Made by a program: the position numbers and the translations under genes. Positions 1-8,793 of a DNA stretch of 32,040 bases are shown here, piece by piece. The notes beneath the pieces were generated by a model that saw only the letters and a list, made by a program, of their open reading frames with translations, was not told the DNA's origin and ran no database searches. Origin of the DNA: Deltaproteobacteria bacterium (GTDB taxonomy: Bacteria > Desulfobacterota > Desulfobacteria > Desulfobacterales > Desulfatirhabdiaceae); NCBI GenBank assembly GCA_016219185.1, contig JACRBZ010000016.1:1-32040 (forward strand), written 5' to 3'. Position 1 is the first letter of the stretch; each line of letters opens with the position of its first letter.

Positions 1-23
1 CGTTTTACTTCATTTGGATTCAT
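1..23 (-). CDS. Start of a gene running off the left edge (partial)
   Basis: On the minus strand an AAGGAG ribosome-binding sequence (about 35-40) lies 11 bases before an ATG at 23-21, followed by seven open codons reading MNPNEVK up to the window edge. The spacing and the strength of the Shine-Dalgarno match are what support a start here. Too little protein is visible to name a product. The direction matches the DUF1254 gene to the right, so the two could be neighbours on one strand. Confidence 0.35.
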
Positions 24-380
24 GGTGTTGTATTCTCCTTTTTTATTAAGTGCCCGGAATTAGGCAAGTAAAGGAGTTATACACCAATTATGTGTTTTTC
101 ATTTTGTTTTTTCTGCCGCGTATGCGGCTTCGTCCAACAAACGGTTACAGTGATGCGGTACAACACTGAATGACGAGGGTATCGATTCACGTAGCTGCAG
201 AAATGGCGATATGGGACTTTTGCAAGAGGTTCATAATGTTTATTATTACTAAGGAGATCAAAAGTGAGTAAACATTAAGTCAATACCGAATCAGTTCCAT
301 GGATGATTTCACAGTACCTGGGTTGATCAAATGTCTATTTAAATATGACCACCTTAGTAACAACCATATCGATCAATATA
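24..380. other. Gene-free stretch left of the DUF1254 gene
   Basis: No convincing gene is seen. A 60-codon plus-strand frame at 299-481 mostly overlaps the 3' end of the DUF1254 gene on the other strand and has no protein-like signature. A small GCCGC/GCGGC hairpin at 115-128 has no T-run on the proper side, so I do not call it a terminator. The upstream region of the partial gene at the left edge must lie within this stretch. Confidence 0.4.
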
Positions 381-1760
381 TCAATTTCCCCCGCCTATTT
401 TCCAAAGAATCGCTGGAGGAATATAAGTCCCGTTCAACTCACTATCGCTTGTTGGACCGTAAATTCGAAGCATCAGATTGAACGGTCCAGTAGCTGGAAC
501 CGGCAGCCAGTTAGCGATCGGAGCTGTTATTGGCGGGTTCGACTGAACATAAATCGTTATCGACCCATCAGGATCTACCACTAACCCGGGCGTATAAGAG
601 GCTACAAGGTATTTGTTATACGAATTCGCAACCAGCTCAATATCCTCTGGTGTGTATGCAGTTATCGAAGCAAAGCGGCTGAAGTCAGGATAATTATCCT
701 TCGTGAAGGTGATTGTGTAGGCGTTACTTCCATCAAGAGGGACATTATCCGAGTCCACGAACGCATGCGCATAATAGGCCGCTTTAATATTGTTAGCAAA
801 TTGTATGTATTGGTTTGCAGAAGCGCGATCAAGATAATTATCACCCCATTGCCCCATATTATTGAAATGAATCCAGTTGGTCGGTCCAACATTCGACCGC
901 CAATGGTCGATAATCATATCATGTGCAGCCTGAGCACCTTGAATGATGTCTGATAACGAGCTGTTGTATGGATCGGCCGTTTGCCGTTTTGCTGCATTAA
1001 AACTAATGTTGAACTGAGAAATTAATTCATGGTCAGAGGCGGAGAGTGGCTCGGTAGTTGGCGAGGCCATGGCTTCCTGCAAAGTGTTCAGGTAATCCGT
1101 AGGCGATACTTGGATTGCCTCATCGGCCATTCTTTTAATAGGTGTACTACAATAGGATAAAGGAGTGATGATCGTTTGACCGCCTGATGGATTCAGTATA
1201 TAGTTAGAGAGGTTTTGCATTTTCAATGCCGCTCTAAAGCCATTTGCTTCCTGAGTCAAATCTACACGCTGAGGCGAATATTTGTCGATTCTGATAAACA
1301 ATTCAGATGAATTATAAGGGAGCGATACCGGGATAACACCATCTGGAAGCGTACCCGTGTAGTCAGGCCCAACCAGCGCATATGTAGCGCCTGTCTTTGT
1401 TGGCGTGCTGACTGATACGATAATACTCCCAAATACATCAAGGATGGCAACTGAATACAGATTTGAATAGGGAGGAATTGTGACGATCTGCGGTTCACTG
1501 CTCAAGTCAAGCAGAGCGCGCGCGTAGATCGTGTCATCGTTGACCGCGTTAATCACCTTAAATTCCGGACCCATTCCGTCCGGGCCACTTAGCACATTAT
1601 TTAGAGAATAGCTATTGTTGCTCTGAACCCAACTAAACCATCGCGGATAAAATTGTATGGTGTAATCATAAGCCGTTAAATAGTCTTGTAAATTTGCATG
1701 TGAAGCTACGGGTAACATTAATAAGCATAACATTGCACCAATAAATACTTTCCGTTTCAT
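381..1760 (-). CDS. Exported DUF1254/DUF1214 domain protein
   Basis: This 459-residue protein begins with a typical Sec signal peptide (residues 1-22, cleavage after a SHA-type site). The N-terminal half carries the DUF1254 pattern: VNDDTIYARALLDLSSEP near residue 55-75, followed by a YSVAILD strand. The C-terminal half carries the DUF1214 pattern: ITFTKDNYPDF, then SITAYTPED, VDPDGSITIYVQ, and a final NWLPVPATGPFNLMLRIYGP motif. Members of this family are periplasmic or outer-membrane-associated proteins of unsettled function, often near lipid or stress genes. Length is normal and no break is seen. The start is supported by GGAGG just upstream. The gene appears to stand alone, about 215 bases from its nearest minus-strand neighbour, and is AT-richer than the RND genes, which may point to separate ancestry. 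Confidence 0.85.
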   Translation of the reverse strand: MKRKVFIGAMLCLLMLPVASHANLQDYLTAYDYTIQFYPRWFSWVQSNNSYSLNNVLSGPDGMGPEFKVINAVNDDTIYARALLDLSSEPQIVTIPPYSNLYSVAILDVFGSIIVSVSTPTKTGATYALVGPDYTGTLPDGVIPVSLPYNSSELFIRIDKYSPQRVDLTQEANGFRAALKMQNLSNYILNPSGGQTIITPLSYCSTPIKRMADEAIQVSPTDYLNTLQEAMASPTTEPLSASDHELISQFNISFNAAKRQTADPYNSSLSDIIQGAQAAHDMIIDHWRSNVGPTNWIHFNNMGQWGDNYLDRASANQYIQFANNIKAAYYAHAFVDSDNVPLDGSNAYTITFTKDNYPDFSRFASITAYTPEDIELVANSYNKYLVASYTPGLVVDPDGSITIYVQSNPPITAPIANWLPVPATGPFNLMLRIYGPTSDSELNGTYIPPAILWKIGGGN

Positions 1761-1826
1761 GCCTCTATTCCTCCATAATTAAAATACCGTCCCATTGTTA
1801 ACAGAGCACCTGGCGCTGAACCCCAA

Positions 1827-1840
1827 AGGCTGTACAGCCT
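1827..1840. promoter_or_regulatory. 14-bp perfect palindrome, operator candidate
   Basis: AGGCTGTACAGCCT is a perfect 14-base palindrome about 67 bases before the DUF1254 start codon, in the place where a dimeric regulator of that gene would bind. It has no loop, so it suits a protein-binding site better than an RNA hairpin. No regulator is assigned. Confidence 0.3.
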
Positions 1841-1975
1841 GAGGAAAAATAAGCTCTGAGCCGATTTTCCTTGAGGGTAGGCATCAGGCTGCCTCCGCAA
1901 GTTGAATTGGATTATTATAAACCTCATCCGGGATCAGCTTGTCAAGGGATTAAATTAACATATCGCCAAGGATCA

Positions 1976-2206
1976 CTAATTCTTGTTAAAAAACCACTTC
2001 CCGTATAAAAGCATTACTTCTGGCAATACCATGGGATTGGTGTTCATGTAGTAAAGAAGGACCATATGACCAATGAGCAGTGATAGTAAAACGAGCAGTT
2101 TCAGATATCCTTTATAAATCAAATACAATCCACCCACGGCAATGAATAAAACAGGAAAGAGAATAACAAAGACCATATTTGCTACAATGAGATATCCCTC
2201 GTTCAT
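1976..2206 (-). CDS. Small two-helix membrane protein
   Basis: A 76-residue reading frame with two hydrophobic stretches (about residues 7-30 and 34-53), separated by a short YKGYLK basic loop, and a charged C-terminal tail. It lies about 100 bases downstream of the RND pump gene on the same strand. A weak AAAGG ribosome-binding match precedes the ATG. I do not recognise the family. Its hydrophobic pattern and lack of an overlapping gene argue that it is real, but it could also be a chance frame in AT-rich sequence. A role linked to the metal-efflux genes would be guesswork. Confidence 0.5.
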   Translation of the reverse strand: MNEGYLIVANMVFVILFPVLFIAVGGLYLIYKGYLKLLVLLSLLIGHMVLLYYMNTNPMVLPEVMLLYGKWFFNKN

Positions 2207-2247
2207 TTACGGCCTTTTTTTATTCATGGGTCTGTCGAGGTGTAAAA

Positions 2248-2307
2248 TCAGATAAACTCCGTTCTCGTTCGAATCGAATAGTTGATCTCGCTTTTTATAG
2301 CGCTCAT
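2248..2307 (-). CDS. 19-codon ORF overlapping the end of cusA
   Basis: An ATG at 2307-2305 overlaps the cusA stop in an ATGA arrangement and is preceded by a strong GAGGAGGC ribosome-binding sequence inside cusA. The frame reads MSAIKSEINYSIRTRTEFI and then stops. The start signals are those of a translationally coupled downstream gene, yet the product is far too short for a known RND-operon partner. It may be the stub of a gene removed by a deletion, a tiny peptide, or chance. Confidence 0.25.
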   Translation of the reverse strand: MSAIKSEINYSIRTRTEFI

Positions 2308-4761
2308 TTTGCCTCCTCTGTCCCAATTGAAAACTTTGGATGCAATCGTCTCCATTTTTTGATTTCGAAATGCCATTTCCAGATTTCGTAGATCGCCGGG
2401 TAAACGACCAGTTCCATCAGGAAGGAGGTAAAGAGCCCTCCAACCATCGGCGCGGCAATATGCTTCATGACATCGGCTCCCGTGCCGGTGGACCACATGA
2501 TGGGAACAAGGCCGATCAGCATGGTAGCAGCCGTCATGAACTTGGGCCGGATACGCTTGGCAGCCCCCTGGACGATCGCGGCCCGCAGGTCATCCACGGT
2601 ATTCATGCGGCCCTCCTTCAGTGCCTGCCCGTATGCCAGTTCCAGGTAGAGGAGCATGAAGACCCCGGTTTCGGCATCCACGCCCAGAAGCGCGATGAGT
2701 CCCACCCAGACGCCGATGCTCATGTTGTAGCCGAGAAAATGGATGAACCAGACGGCTCCGACCGCCGAAAACGGAACCGCCAGCAGCACGATGGCCGTCT
2801 TCATCCCGGATCATGGCCGGACCGCTCGCCACGCTCACCTCCGCAAGCTGGGAAAGGGGGATCTGCTTCCTTCCCCCGTCAAGAGGCACCAGAACCCGGC
2901 CGATGGCTTCCGGATTGCTCCGGAAGTCGCGCTGATAGCGAACGTTCACGGCATATCGCTCGCGACCCTCGACGGTGGTCGCGATGTTCTCCCCGCCAAT
3001 GGCGTTTTGGACCGCCTCCTGGGCCTGATCGATGGAAAGGACGTAGCGGGCCAGTTCTTCACGATTCCAGGTGATATCCAGAAAATAGCCGCCCCCGGTT
3101 CGTTCGGAAAAAACATTCCGGGTCCCCTTCATCTTACGCAGCACTGCCTCGGCCCGGGCTCCGATTTTCTCGATCTGCGCCAGATTCGCGCCGGATATCT
3201 TGAGCCCCACCGGCGTGCGGATGCCGGTCGTGATCATGTCGATCCGTCCTTTGATCGGCATGGTCCATGCATTGGAAAGGCCGGGGATCTTCAATGCCTC
3301 GTTCATCTGGCTGATCAACTCCGCCGAGGAGAGAACATCGGGCGTCACCCGCCGGAAAACAATTTTAAGCCAGTCCGGCGCCCAGGAGGAATACCAGGTG
3401 TTCACCTTCCGCCACTGGCTTTTCGGCTTGAGGGTGATAAGTGTCTCCAGCATCGAGAGCGGCGCCGGGTCGGTCGACGTATCGGCACGCCCCGCCTGCC
3501 CCCACAGCTCCAGCTTCTTGTGCGTCTGCTCCACCACCACGATGGCCGCATCGACCATGGCGCCCACGGCAATGGCAATCCCCGCAAGAGACATGATGCT
3601 GGCGGTGACCCCCATGAGTCGAAACGGAATGAACGAGATCAGGATGGCCAGGGGGATGGTGGTGATCGGAATGATTGCGCTCGGAATATGCCACAGGAAA
3701 ATGAGAATGATCAGGGAAACGGTGATCACCACTTCCAGCAGGGTCCATTTCAGATTGTCGATGGAACGGTTGATCAGCTCCGAGCGATCATAGACCGGAA
3801 CAATTTTAACGCCGGATGGAAGGCCAGGCTCGATCTCCCGGATCTTCTTCTTGACCCGTTCGATCACATCCAGGGCGTTTTGCCCCTGACGCATGACGAT
3901 AATGCCGGAGACCGCTTCCCCTGTGCCGTTGAGGTCGGTGCCCCCCCGTCTCAGGTCGGGTCCGAGGACAACCTCGCCAATGTCCCGGATGCGGATCGGC
4001 GAACCGTTCTCGCTCACAGACAGGGCGATATTCCCGAAATCCTGGACCGATCGGGCATATCCCCTGCCGCGGACCATGTACTCGGTCCCGCCGAATTCGA
4101 TGAGCCGGCCTCCCGAGTCGTTGTTGTTCCCCCTGACCGCCTCCACCACCCGGCTGACAGGAATGTTGTAGAACTGCAAGCGGTTCGGGTCGAGATTGAC
4201 CTGATACTGCTGGCGGAAACCGCCCACCGTGGCCACTTCGGCCACCCCGGACACCGATTTCAGATAATAGCGAAGATACCAATCCTGATAAGTGCGAAGC
4301 TCCGCCAGGCTTTGCTGCCCCGTAGTGTCCACGAGCACGTACTGGAAAACCCAGCCCAGTCCCGTGGCATCGGGCCCGAGTTCCGTCTGAACACCCTGCG
4401 GCAGCCGCGGCAGCACCGCCGAGAGGTACTCCTGGGTCCGCGAACGTGCCCAGTAGATATCCCTTCCTTCATCAAAGATCACATAGACAAAGGAATATCC
4501 GAAATCCGAGAACCCGCGCACGCTACGGACCCCCGGGGCGCCCAGCATGGTTGTGACAATCGGATAGGTAACCTGATCCTCGACGATGTCGGGGCTGCGG
4601 TCCCAGCGCGAGTAAATGATCACCTGGGTCTCGGAAAGATCCGGAATGGCGTCGAGCGGCAGGTTCTTCATGGACCACCACCCCGTAACGGCCGCAGCGG
4701 CGACGATCAGAAAAATGATCAGTTTGTTATGGGCGGAGAAGTCGATAATCCGGTTAATCAT
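2304..4761 (-). pseudogene. cusA: CusA/CzcA heavy-metal RND pump with two internal deletions
   Basis: In the intact family this inner-membrane pump (about 1040-1090 residues) drives Cu(I)/Ag(I) or divalent metals out through a tripartite complex. The start is MINRIIDF at 4761, overlapping the cusB stop by 8 bases; an upstream in-frame ATG at 4785 lies inside cusB. Residues 1-420 match the family (IPDLSETQVIIYSRW, GVRSVRGFSDFGYSFVYVIF, then helices up to VVVEQTHKKLELW). After W420 (about 3503) the protein jumps in frame to GQAGRADTSTDPAPL, which in intact members lies roughly 185 residues later, so several membrane helices and part of the porter domain are gone. A second jump at about 2795-2805 joins IRDEDG to KTAIVLLAVPF, skipping about 80 residues and shifting frame; the C-terminal 165 residues continue in another frame to 2304. 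The product cannot be a working pump. Confidence 0.9.
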
Positions 4762-6061
4762 GCGTGTACCCGCTGTTGGTGGCATTCATGGACTGTTGGT
4801 TCATCCCGGCATCGGGCTGCTGCATGCGCGCCTCGGAGTCGATCAGGAATTTTCCGGATACGACGATCTTTTCACCCGGCGTGAGCCCCTGGAGGATCTC
4901 GACCCGTTCCCCCAGTGATCGCCCTGTTTCAATATGCCTCGGTTCGAAAAAACCGTTACCGATATCGATAAAAACCGTTTTTTTCAGCCCGGAATCGAGG
5001 ATTGCATCCAGGGGAACCGTAATCATCGGGGAAAGCGTTATCGGAAATTCAACGTCAACCAGCATGTCCGGACGGAGGCTGTACCCCGGGTTGTCAGCCT
5101 CCAGACGTATCTTGAGGGTTTTGGTGGCTGGATCGAACAGGGGGAGCACCGAACTGACAATGGCCGTAAAGCTTTTATGCATGGCCGGCTGAATCACACG
5201 CACCGGCTTGCCGGGTGTAAAGAGAGCCGCCTCGTTTTCAAAGATGTCGGCAAAAATCCATACATGCGAAAGATCGGCAATGCGATAGAGCTCGGTTCCC
5301 GGCCCCACCCACATCCCCAGCGTCGCGGTGCGGGCCAGGATGATGCCATCGGTGGGGGAGCGAACCTCCACCAGATCACCGATATTTCTGGTCTTTGCCA
5401 TCTCCTCGATCTGGCGGTCCGAAACCCCGATGTTCTGCAAGGATTCGACTGCCTGACGGACCTGAAGATTGGTAGCAGTATCCTGGTCGGGATTCTTCAT
5501 GCCGGTGGCCCGCTGCCGATCCAGGGTATCCAGGGCATACGTATAAGAGGCTGCGGCGGACAGAAAATTGGTCGAGTAATAGGCCAGCAAGCGATCGTTC
5601 TTTTTTACCTGGCTACCGCTGGTGGGCCCGAAGATCTTCCGGATCCACAGTTCGGTGGAGGCATTGAGTCGGTAGAAGCGATCCTCATCAGGGGCTATCC
5701 GGCCCATGACGCGCACCGTATGGTGCCAGGCGGCCTTTTCGACAATCCCTGTTTTCACGCCGATAAGTTGCTGCTTGTCCGGATGGATATGGATGGTCCC
5801 GGGGGGAAGGCCGGCCAGGTTATTTTCATTGGCTTGTCCGGCAGGACCTTCGTCGGCATAGACCGGTTCCATGGGCATACCGCAGGGAGCGATGCCGGGT
5901 GTCTCGGACCGGTTGGCGGGATTCATGGGATCGATATAACAGAGAAGCTTTCGCTGCACGGAATCGGTATTTTCTACCTGCCGGTGACCATACGAGTAGG
6001 CGGCAAGCATCGATCCGGCTATCAGCAGACAGAGGAAGAAATAACGGAAATGTTTTTTCAT
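4754..6061 (-). CDS. cusB: RND efflux periplasmic adaptor (CusB-like)
   Basis: A 435-residue membrane-fusion protein that in its family bridges the RND pump and an outer-membrane channel and hands over metal ions. Residues 1-23 form an N-terminal anchor or signal. Residues 41-68 are a heavy-metal-binding domain: CYIDPMNP, then CGMPMEPVY, matching the YxCPMHP...CGMxL pattern with Cys41, Cys60 and several Met. The barrel-sandwich and hairpin follow (IRKIFGPTSGSQVKKNDRL; VRSPTDGIILARTATLGMWV), then the beta-barrel (HVWIFADIFENEAALFTPG) and the membrane-proximal domain ending with GLTPGEKIVVSGKFLIDSE. Length is normal and nothing is missing. It is the first gene of the cusBA pair and overlaps cusA. 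No outer-membrane factor gene is present nearby. The Met-rich metal domain favours copper or silver. Confidence 0.9.
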   Translation of the reverse strand: MKKHFRYFFLCLLIAGSMLAAYSYGHRQVENTDSVQRKLLCYIDPMNPANRSETPGIAPCGMPMEPVYADEGPAGQANENNLAGLPPGTIHIHPDKQQLIGVKTGIVEKAAWHHTVRVMGRIAPDEDRFYRLNASTELWIRKIFGPTSGSQVKKNDRLLAYYSTNFLSAAASYTYALDTLDRQRATGMKNPDQDTATNLQVRQAVESLQNIGVSDRQIEEMAKTRNIGDLVEVRSPTDGIILARTATLGMWVGPGTELYRIADLSHVWIFADIFENEAALFTPGKPVRVIQPAMHKSFTAIVSSVLPLFDPATKTLKIRLEADNPGYSLRPDMLVDVEFPITLSPMITVPLDAILDSGLKKTVFIDIGNGFFEPRHIETGRSLGERVEILQGLTPGEKIVVSGKFLIDSEARMQQPDAGMNQQSMNATNSGYTHD

Positions 6062-6176
6062 GACCGAACCCCGGAACGATTGAATAAAGGTCCATCTTTC
6101 GTATCACATTGAATTTTTGTCATTTTATCAAGCCTCCCAGGATAAAAACGAATCCGGGGGAAAGTGCGGGGTTTGG

Positions 6177-6209
6177 AAAAAGCCCCTGCGCCAGTTCCGG
6201 CGCAGGGGC
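6177..6209 (-). terminator. Intrinsic terminator after the multicopper oxidase
   Basis: An 11-bp perfect stem (GCCCCTGCGCC at 6182-6192 pairing with 6199-6209) with a 6-base loop is followed on the minus strand by a T-run (TTTTT at 6181-6177). It sits 23 bases after the oxidase stop codon, so it should end that transcript before cusB. Confidence 0.85.
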
Positions 6210-6231
6210 GAATATCTGATGAAAGGGCCGT

Positions 6232-8439
6232 TTAGATGCCGACCAGCGGCCTCATCATGTCGTGCTCTTCGTGCTCCAGGATGTGGCAGTGGAACACGTA
6301 CTCGTCACCAGTCACCCCGAATGTTGCAAGGCGAGGGCTGGGCGGAAGTGTGGCATTATAAGTATTCACTCCGGATGTTACGGCATATTGCCGGCCGACC
6401 GGATTCGGATCCTCGACGAGTATGGCGATCGTGGTACATTCGCCAGGATTCATCTTCACCGTCTCCTTCCAGCCCTCTTCGCCGCGTTCAGGGCCACGGC
6501 CCGGACCTGTGAAACTGGGAATCCCGTTGAAGGAATTCACCTGAAAGGGCTGGCGCTTGAGGATCATCGCGTTGAACAGGTGGAAGTGCATGGGGTGGGT
6601 ATCCCCCGTCAGATTATAGATGTTCCAGACCTGGATGGTACCGTATTGCACCGTCTCTGTCGGTGCATCCATATAGGACCGGCCGAAGGTACCCTTCACG
6701 AGCGGCACGTTGGTCCCCACAAGCTGCATGAGCCTCCCATAAACGTCGTAAATTTCATTTAAGGTAAGCTCCTGAGTGGTAGGCTGATAAAAGTAATTGA
6801 CTCCTTTGTGGTTGATGGTTGAACCGGGGGTCGCTGCAAGCGTGTTCCCACCGTTGACCGTTGGCACGGTCGGAAGCACGGGGTTGACCGGGCTGTTGCT
6901 GAACGCCGGTGTAATTGTACCGAGGATCGATGACAGGGAAGGTCCGACATTTATGCCCGTTACCGCAAATCTCATGAGGGTGCGGGTGTTGGGACCAAAG
7001 CCCAGGGACGTCACGATGGGATTCTTCGGTGCCCCCGGATAGTAATCGTTTACCGGGGCGCCCACCGGGAAGGGAGCCTGGGCGTCGTTAAAAAGGAGAA
7101 CTTTCTGTCCAAAGCATTTGCTGAAATCGACCAGGATGTCTACCCGTTCGGCAGGCCCCATGAGGAGCGGTCCCGGAAGTGTCGGCGTGGGGATGAAGCC
7201 GGCCATGGGAAGGCCGCTCTGGAAGAGTTGAACCGGCGCCGGGAGAAAGCCTCCCTCGGTGCCGATGATCCAGACATCCACGGGTGCCGGGGTCGGTGCC
7301 AGATAGGTGCCCACCGGCTCGCCGATCCCGGTGTCGATCACGAACTTCAGGTTCAGGAACCGGGCGTTGCAGGCATTGAGCAGGCGGAACCGGTAAACCT
7401 CGGCATCCAACGTCTGTTCCGGATAGACAGACCCGTTCACCAGCATGGTATCTCCAAAGAATTCGGGAATGGCCGAAGGAATCGGCGGGGCGAACTTGGG
7501 CCCGTTGATTTTCCAGCGGTTTCGCTCATACAGATAGGGATACCAGAGATCGCCCGGCTGGACACCCGTGACGTAGAGGGCATAGTTGGGATCGAGAGCA
7601 GGGTTCCAGAAGATCTTGTCCTGGAAGACCAGAAAGTCTGCGTCGAAGTGGGGGTCGCCAAGACTGCTCATCGCCGACGTCAGTGCAATCTCGATCGGGT
7701 CAGTGGGGTCGACGAGTATGTAGGCGCTGGCCAGTCCGGCGTAGGCGCTGGTCCGGGTGGTGCCGATGGCATGGTCATGGTACCACATCAGACGGGCACT
7801 CTGGTTGTTGGGATAGTAATAGTCGTTGGTCAACAAACCGGTTGCATTGGGAAGCCAACTCACATTCGATGCACCCACGGCACCTCTGGGATCGACCCAG
7901 TTAAACGGCCCGCCGTCGCTGGCCCAGGGAACGAGCCCCCCGTGGAGATGGATCGCCGCCCGGTCCTGACTGCCGCCAAGGATACCGGGGGCCGTCGGTA
8001 TGGTGCTGTCAAAGGGAAGGATGTGAGTTCCCGGCAGGGCGCTGGAAAATTTTATCCTGACCGGCCTTCCTTTTGTGGCGACGATGGCATTGCCCAGGTG
8101 CACGCCACCGGCAAGTCCTCCAGCAGTCGTCCCAGCCGGTCCGTAACCGTATAGCCGGGTCGGGTTCGGCAGGGACGGATGAAGCTGGTCGCGGAACCAA
8201 CCCGCAGTTACCTGATAGTAGTCGACATTGGCGTAGGTTGTCGTATCAGGTGCAGCTACCGGGATTTGAGGGCCAAAATCCCGCAAATGTTGAATGAATT
8301 TTTGCAGCGGAATGCTGTTTGAAAACGCCATCGCTTCCCGCGCGCCGAATCGCCAAGGCAGCATCGTGCTCATGCCAAGGGCGGCGGTCGCACCTGCTGA
8401 CATTTTGATGAATTCTCTTCTGCTCATGCCTCTTTTCAT
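6232..8439 (-). CDS. Tat-exported multicopper oxidase
   Basis: A 735-residue copper enzyme that should oxidise a substrate, possibly Cu(I) or another metal or phenolic compound, while reducing O2 to water in the periplasm or at the cell surface. The N-terminus has a twin-arginine signal (SRREFIK at residues 6-12, hydrophobic stretch, AMA cleavage site near 38). All four copper motifs are present: HLHGG at 164-168, YHDH at 220-223, HPMHFH near 613, and HCHILEHEEHDMM at 717-729. Cys718 is the type-1 copper ligand and Met728 its axial ligand. Overall layout resembles CotA, bilirubin-oxidase and phenoxazinone-synthase-like enzymes rather than compact CueO. A GGAGGGG ribosome site supports the start. 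Its position next to cusBA suggests a copper-tolerance island, but it has its own terminator and so probably its own promoter. It appears intact, unlike its neighbours. Confidence 0.92.
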   Translation of the reverse strand: MKRGMSRREFIKMSAGATAALGMSTMLPWRFGAREAMAFSNSIPLQKFIQHLRDFGPQIPVAAPDTTTYANVDYYQVTAGWFRDQLHPSLPNPTRLYGYGPAGTTAGGLAGGVHLGNAIVATKGRPVRIKFSSALPGTHILPFDSTIPTAPGILGGSQDRAAIHLHGGLVPWASDGGPFNWVDPRGAVGASNVSWLPNATGLLTNDYYYPNNQSARLMWYHDHAIGTTRTSAYAGLASAYILVDPTDPIEIALTSAMSSLGDPHFDADFLVFQDKIFWNPALDPNYALYVTGVQPGDLWYPYLYERNRWKINGPKFAPPIPSAIPEFFGDTMLVNGSVYPEQTLDAEVYRFRLLNACNARFLNLKFVIDTGIGEPVGTYLAPTPAPVDVWIIGTEGGFLPAPVQLFQSGLPMAGFIPTPTLPGPLLMGPAERVDILVDFSKCFGQKVLLFNDAQAPFPVGAPVNDYYPGAPKNPIVTSLGFGPNTRTLMRFAVTGINVGPSLSSILGTITPAFSNSPVNPVLPTVPTVNGGNTLAATPGSTINHKGVNYFYQPTTQELTLNEIYDVYGRLMQLVGTNVPLVKGTFGRSYMDAPTETVQYGTIQVWNIYNLTGDTHPMHFHLFNAMILKRQPFQVNSFNGIPSFTGPGRGPERGEEGWKETVKMNPGECTTIAILVEDPNPVGRQYAVTSGVNTYNATLPPSPRLATFGVTGDEYVFHCHILEHEEHDMMRPLVGI

Positions 8440-8673
8440 AAAATACCCCTCCTTTCATCCATGAAACTATTAATTGTGGACAGTTCCAATTTTGCCAGGA
8501 TAAGGATTGTCTCAAAACAGACTTCAGCTATATTCATTTTCTTATCCAGCATGGTTGGATTACAAAAAAATTACTGCAGCTTCTTTATGGTACAAATGCA
8601 GGAAAGAAATAAGGGGGATATTTACAACCATAACGTGGGTAAATTTATACCCATGACCTCTCTAAATATATAA

Positions 8674-8793
8674 GTGGTACAGGCGCGTTCTTTCGCTCGC
8701 CCGTTTGGCTATCCACCGGATATAGAGAAGAAGGCGACCGAATTGGTTTTGGAACAGGCGGAAATTCTCTGTAAGGAATGGGCAGCATCATGA
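8674..8793 (+). pseudogene. C-terminal remnant of a type I restriction subunit (HsdR)
   Basis: An open frame of 39 codons ends at a TGA (8791-8793). It includes GYPPDIEKKATELVLEQAE followed by ILCKEW, which I recognise as the extreme C-terminus of HsdR, the restriction/translocase subunit of type I R-M systems. The rest of HsdR (about 1000 residues) is absent: a stop codon lies at 8671 and the sequence upstream is AT-rich and unrelated. The fragment overlaps the following fic gene by an ATGA, the coupled arrangement expected if fic was the next gene of an R-M operon. This is a family match from memory over about 30 residues, so the call is moderate. Confidence 0.6.

Noticed and set aside
115..128. 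GCCGC-GTAT-GCGGC hairpin
   Set aside because: Only a 5-bp stem, and no T-run follows it on either strand.
2743..4884. 713-codon plus-strand open frame
   Set aside because: It lies wholly antisense to the cusA/cusB coding sequence, which has clear family motifs; its own translation is rich in Pro, Arg, His and Asp without any domain. High GC third positions make such shadows common.
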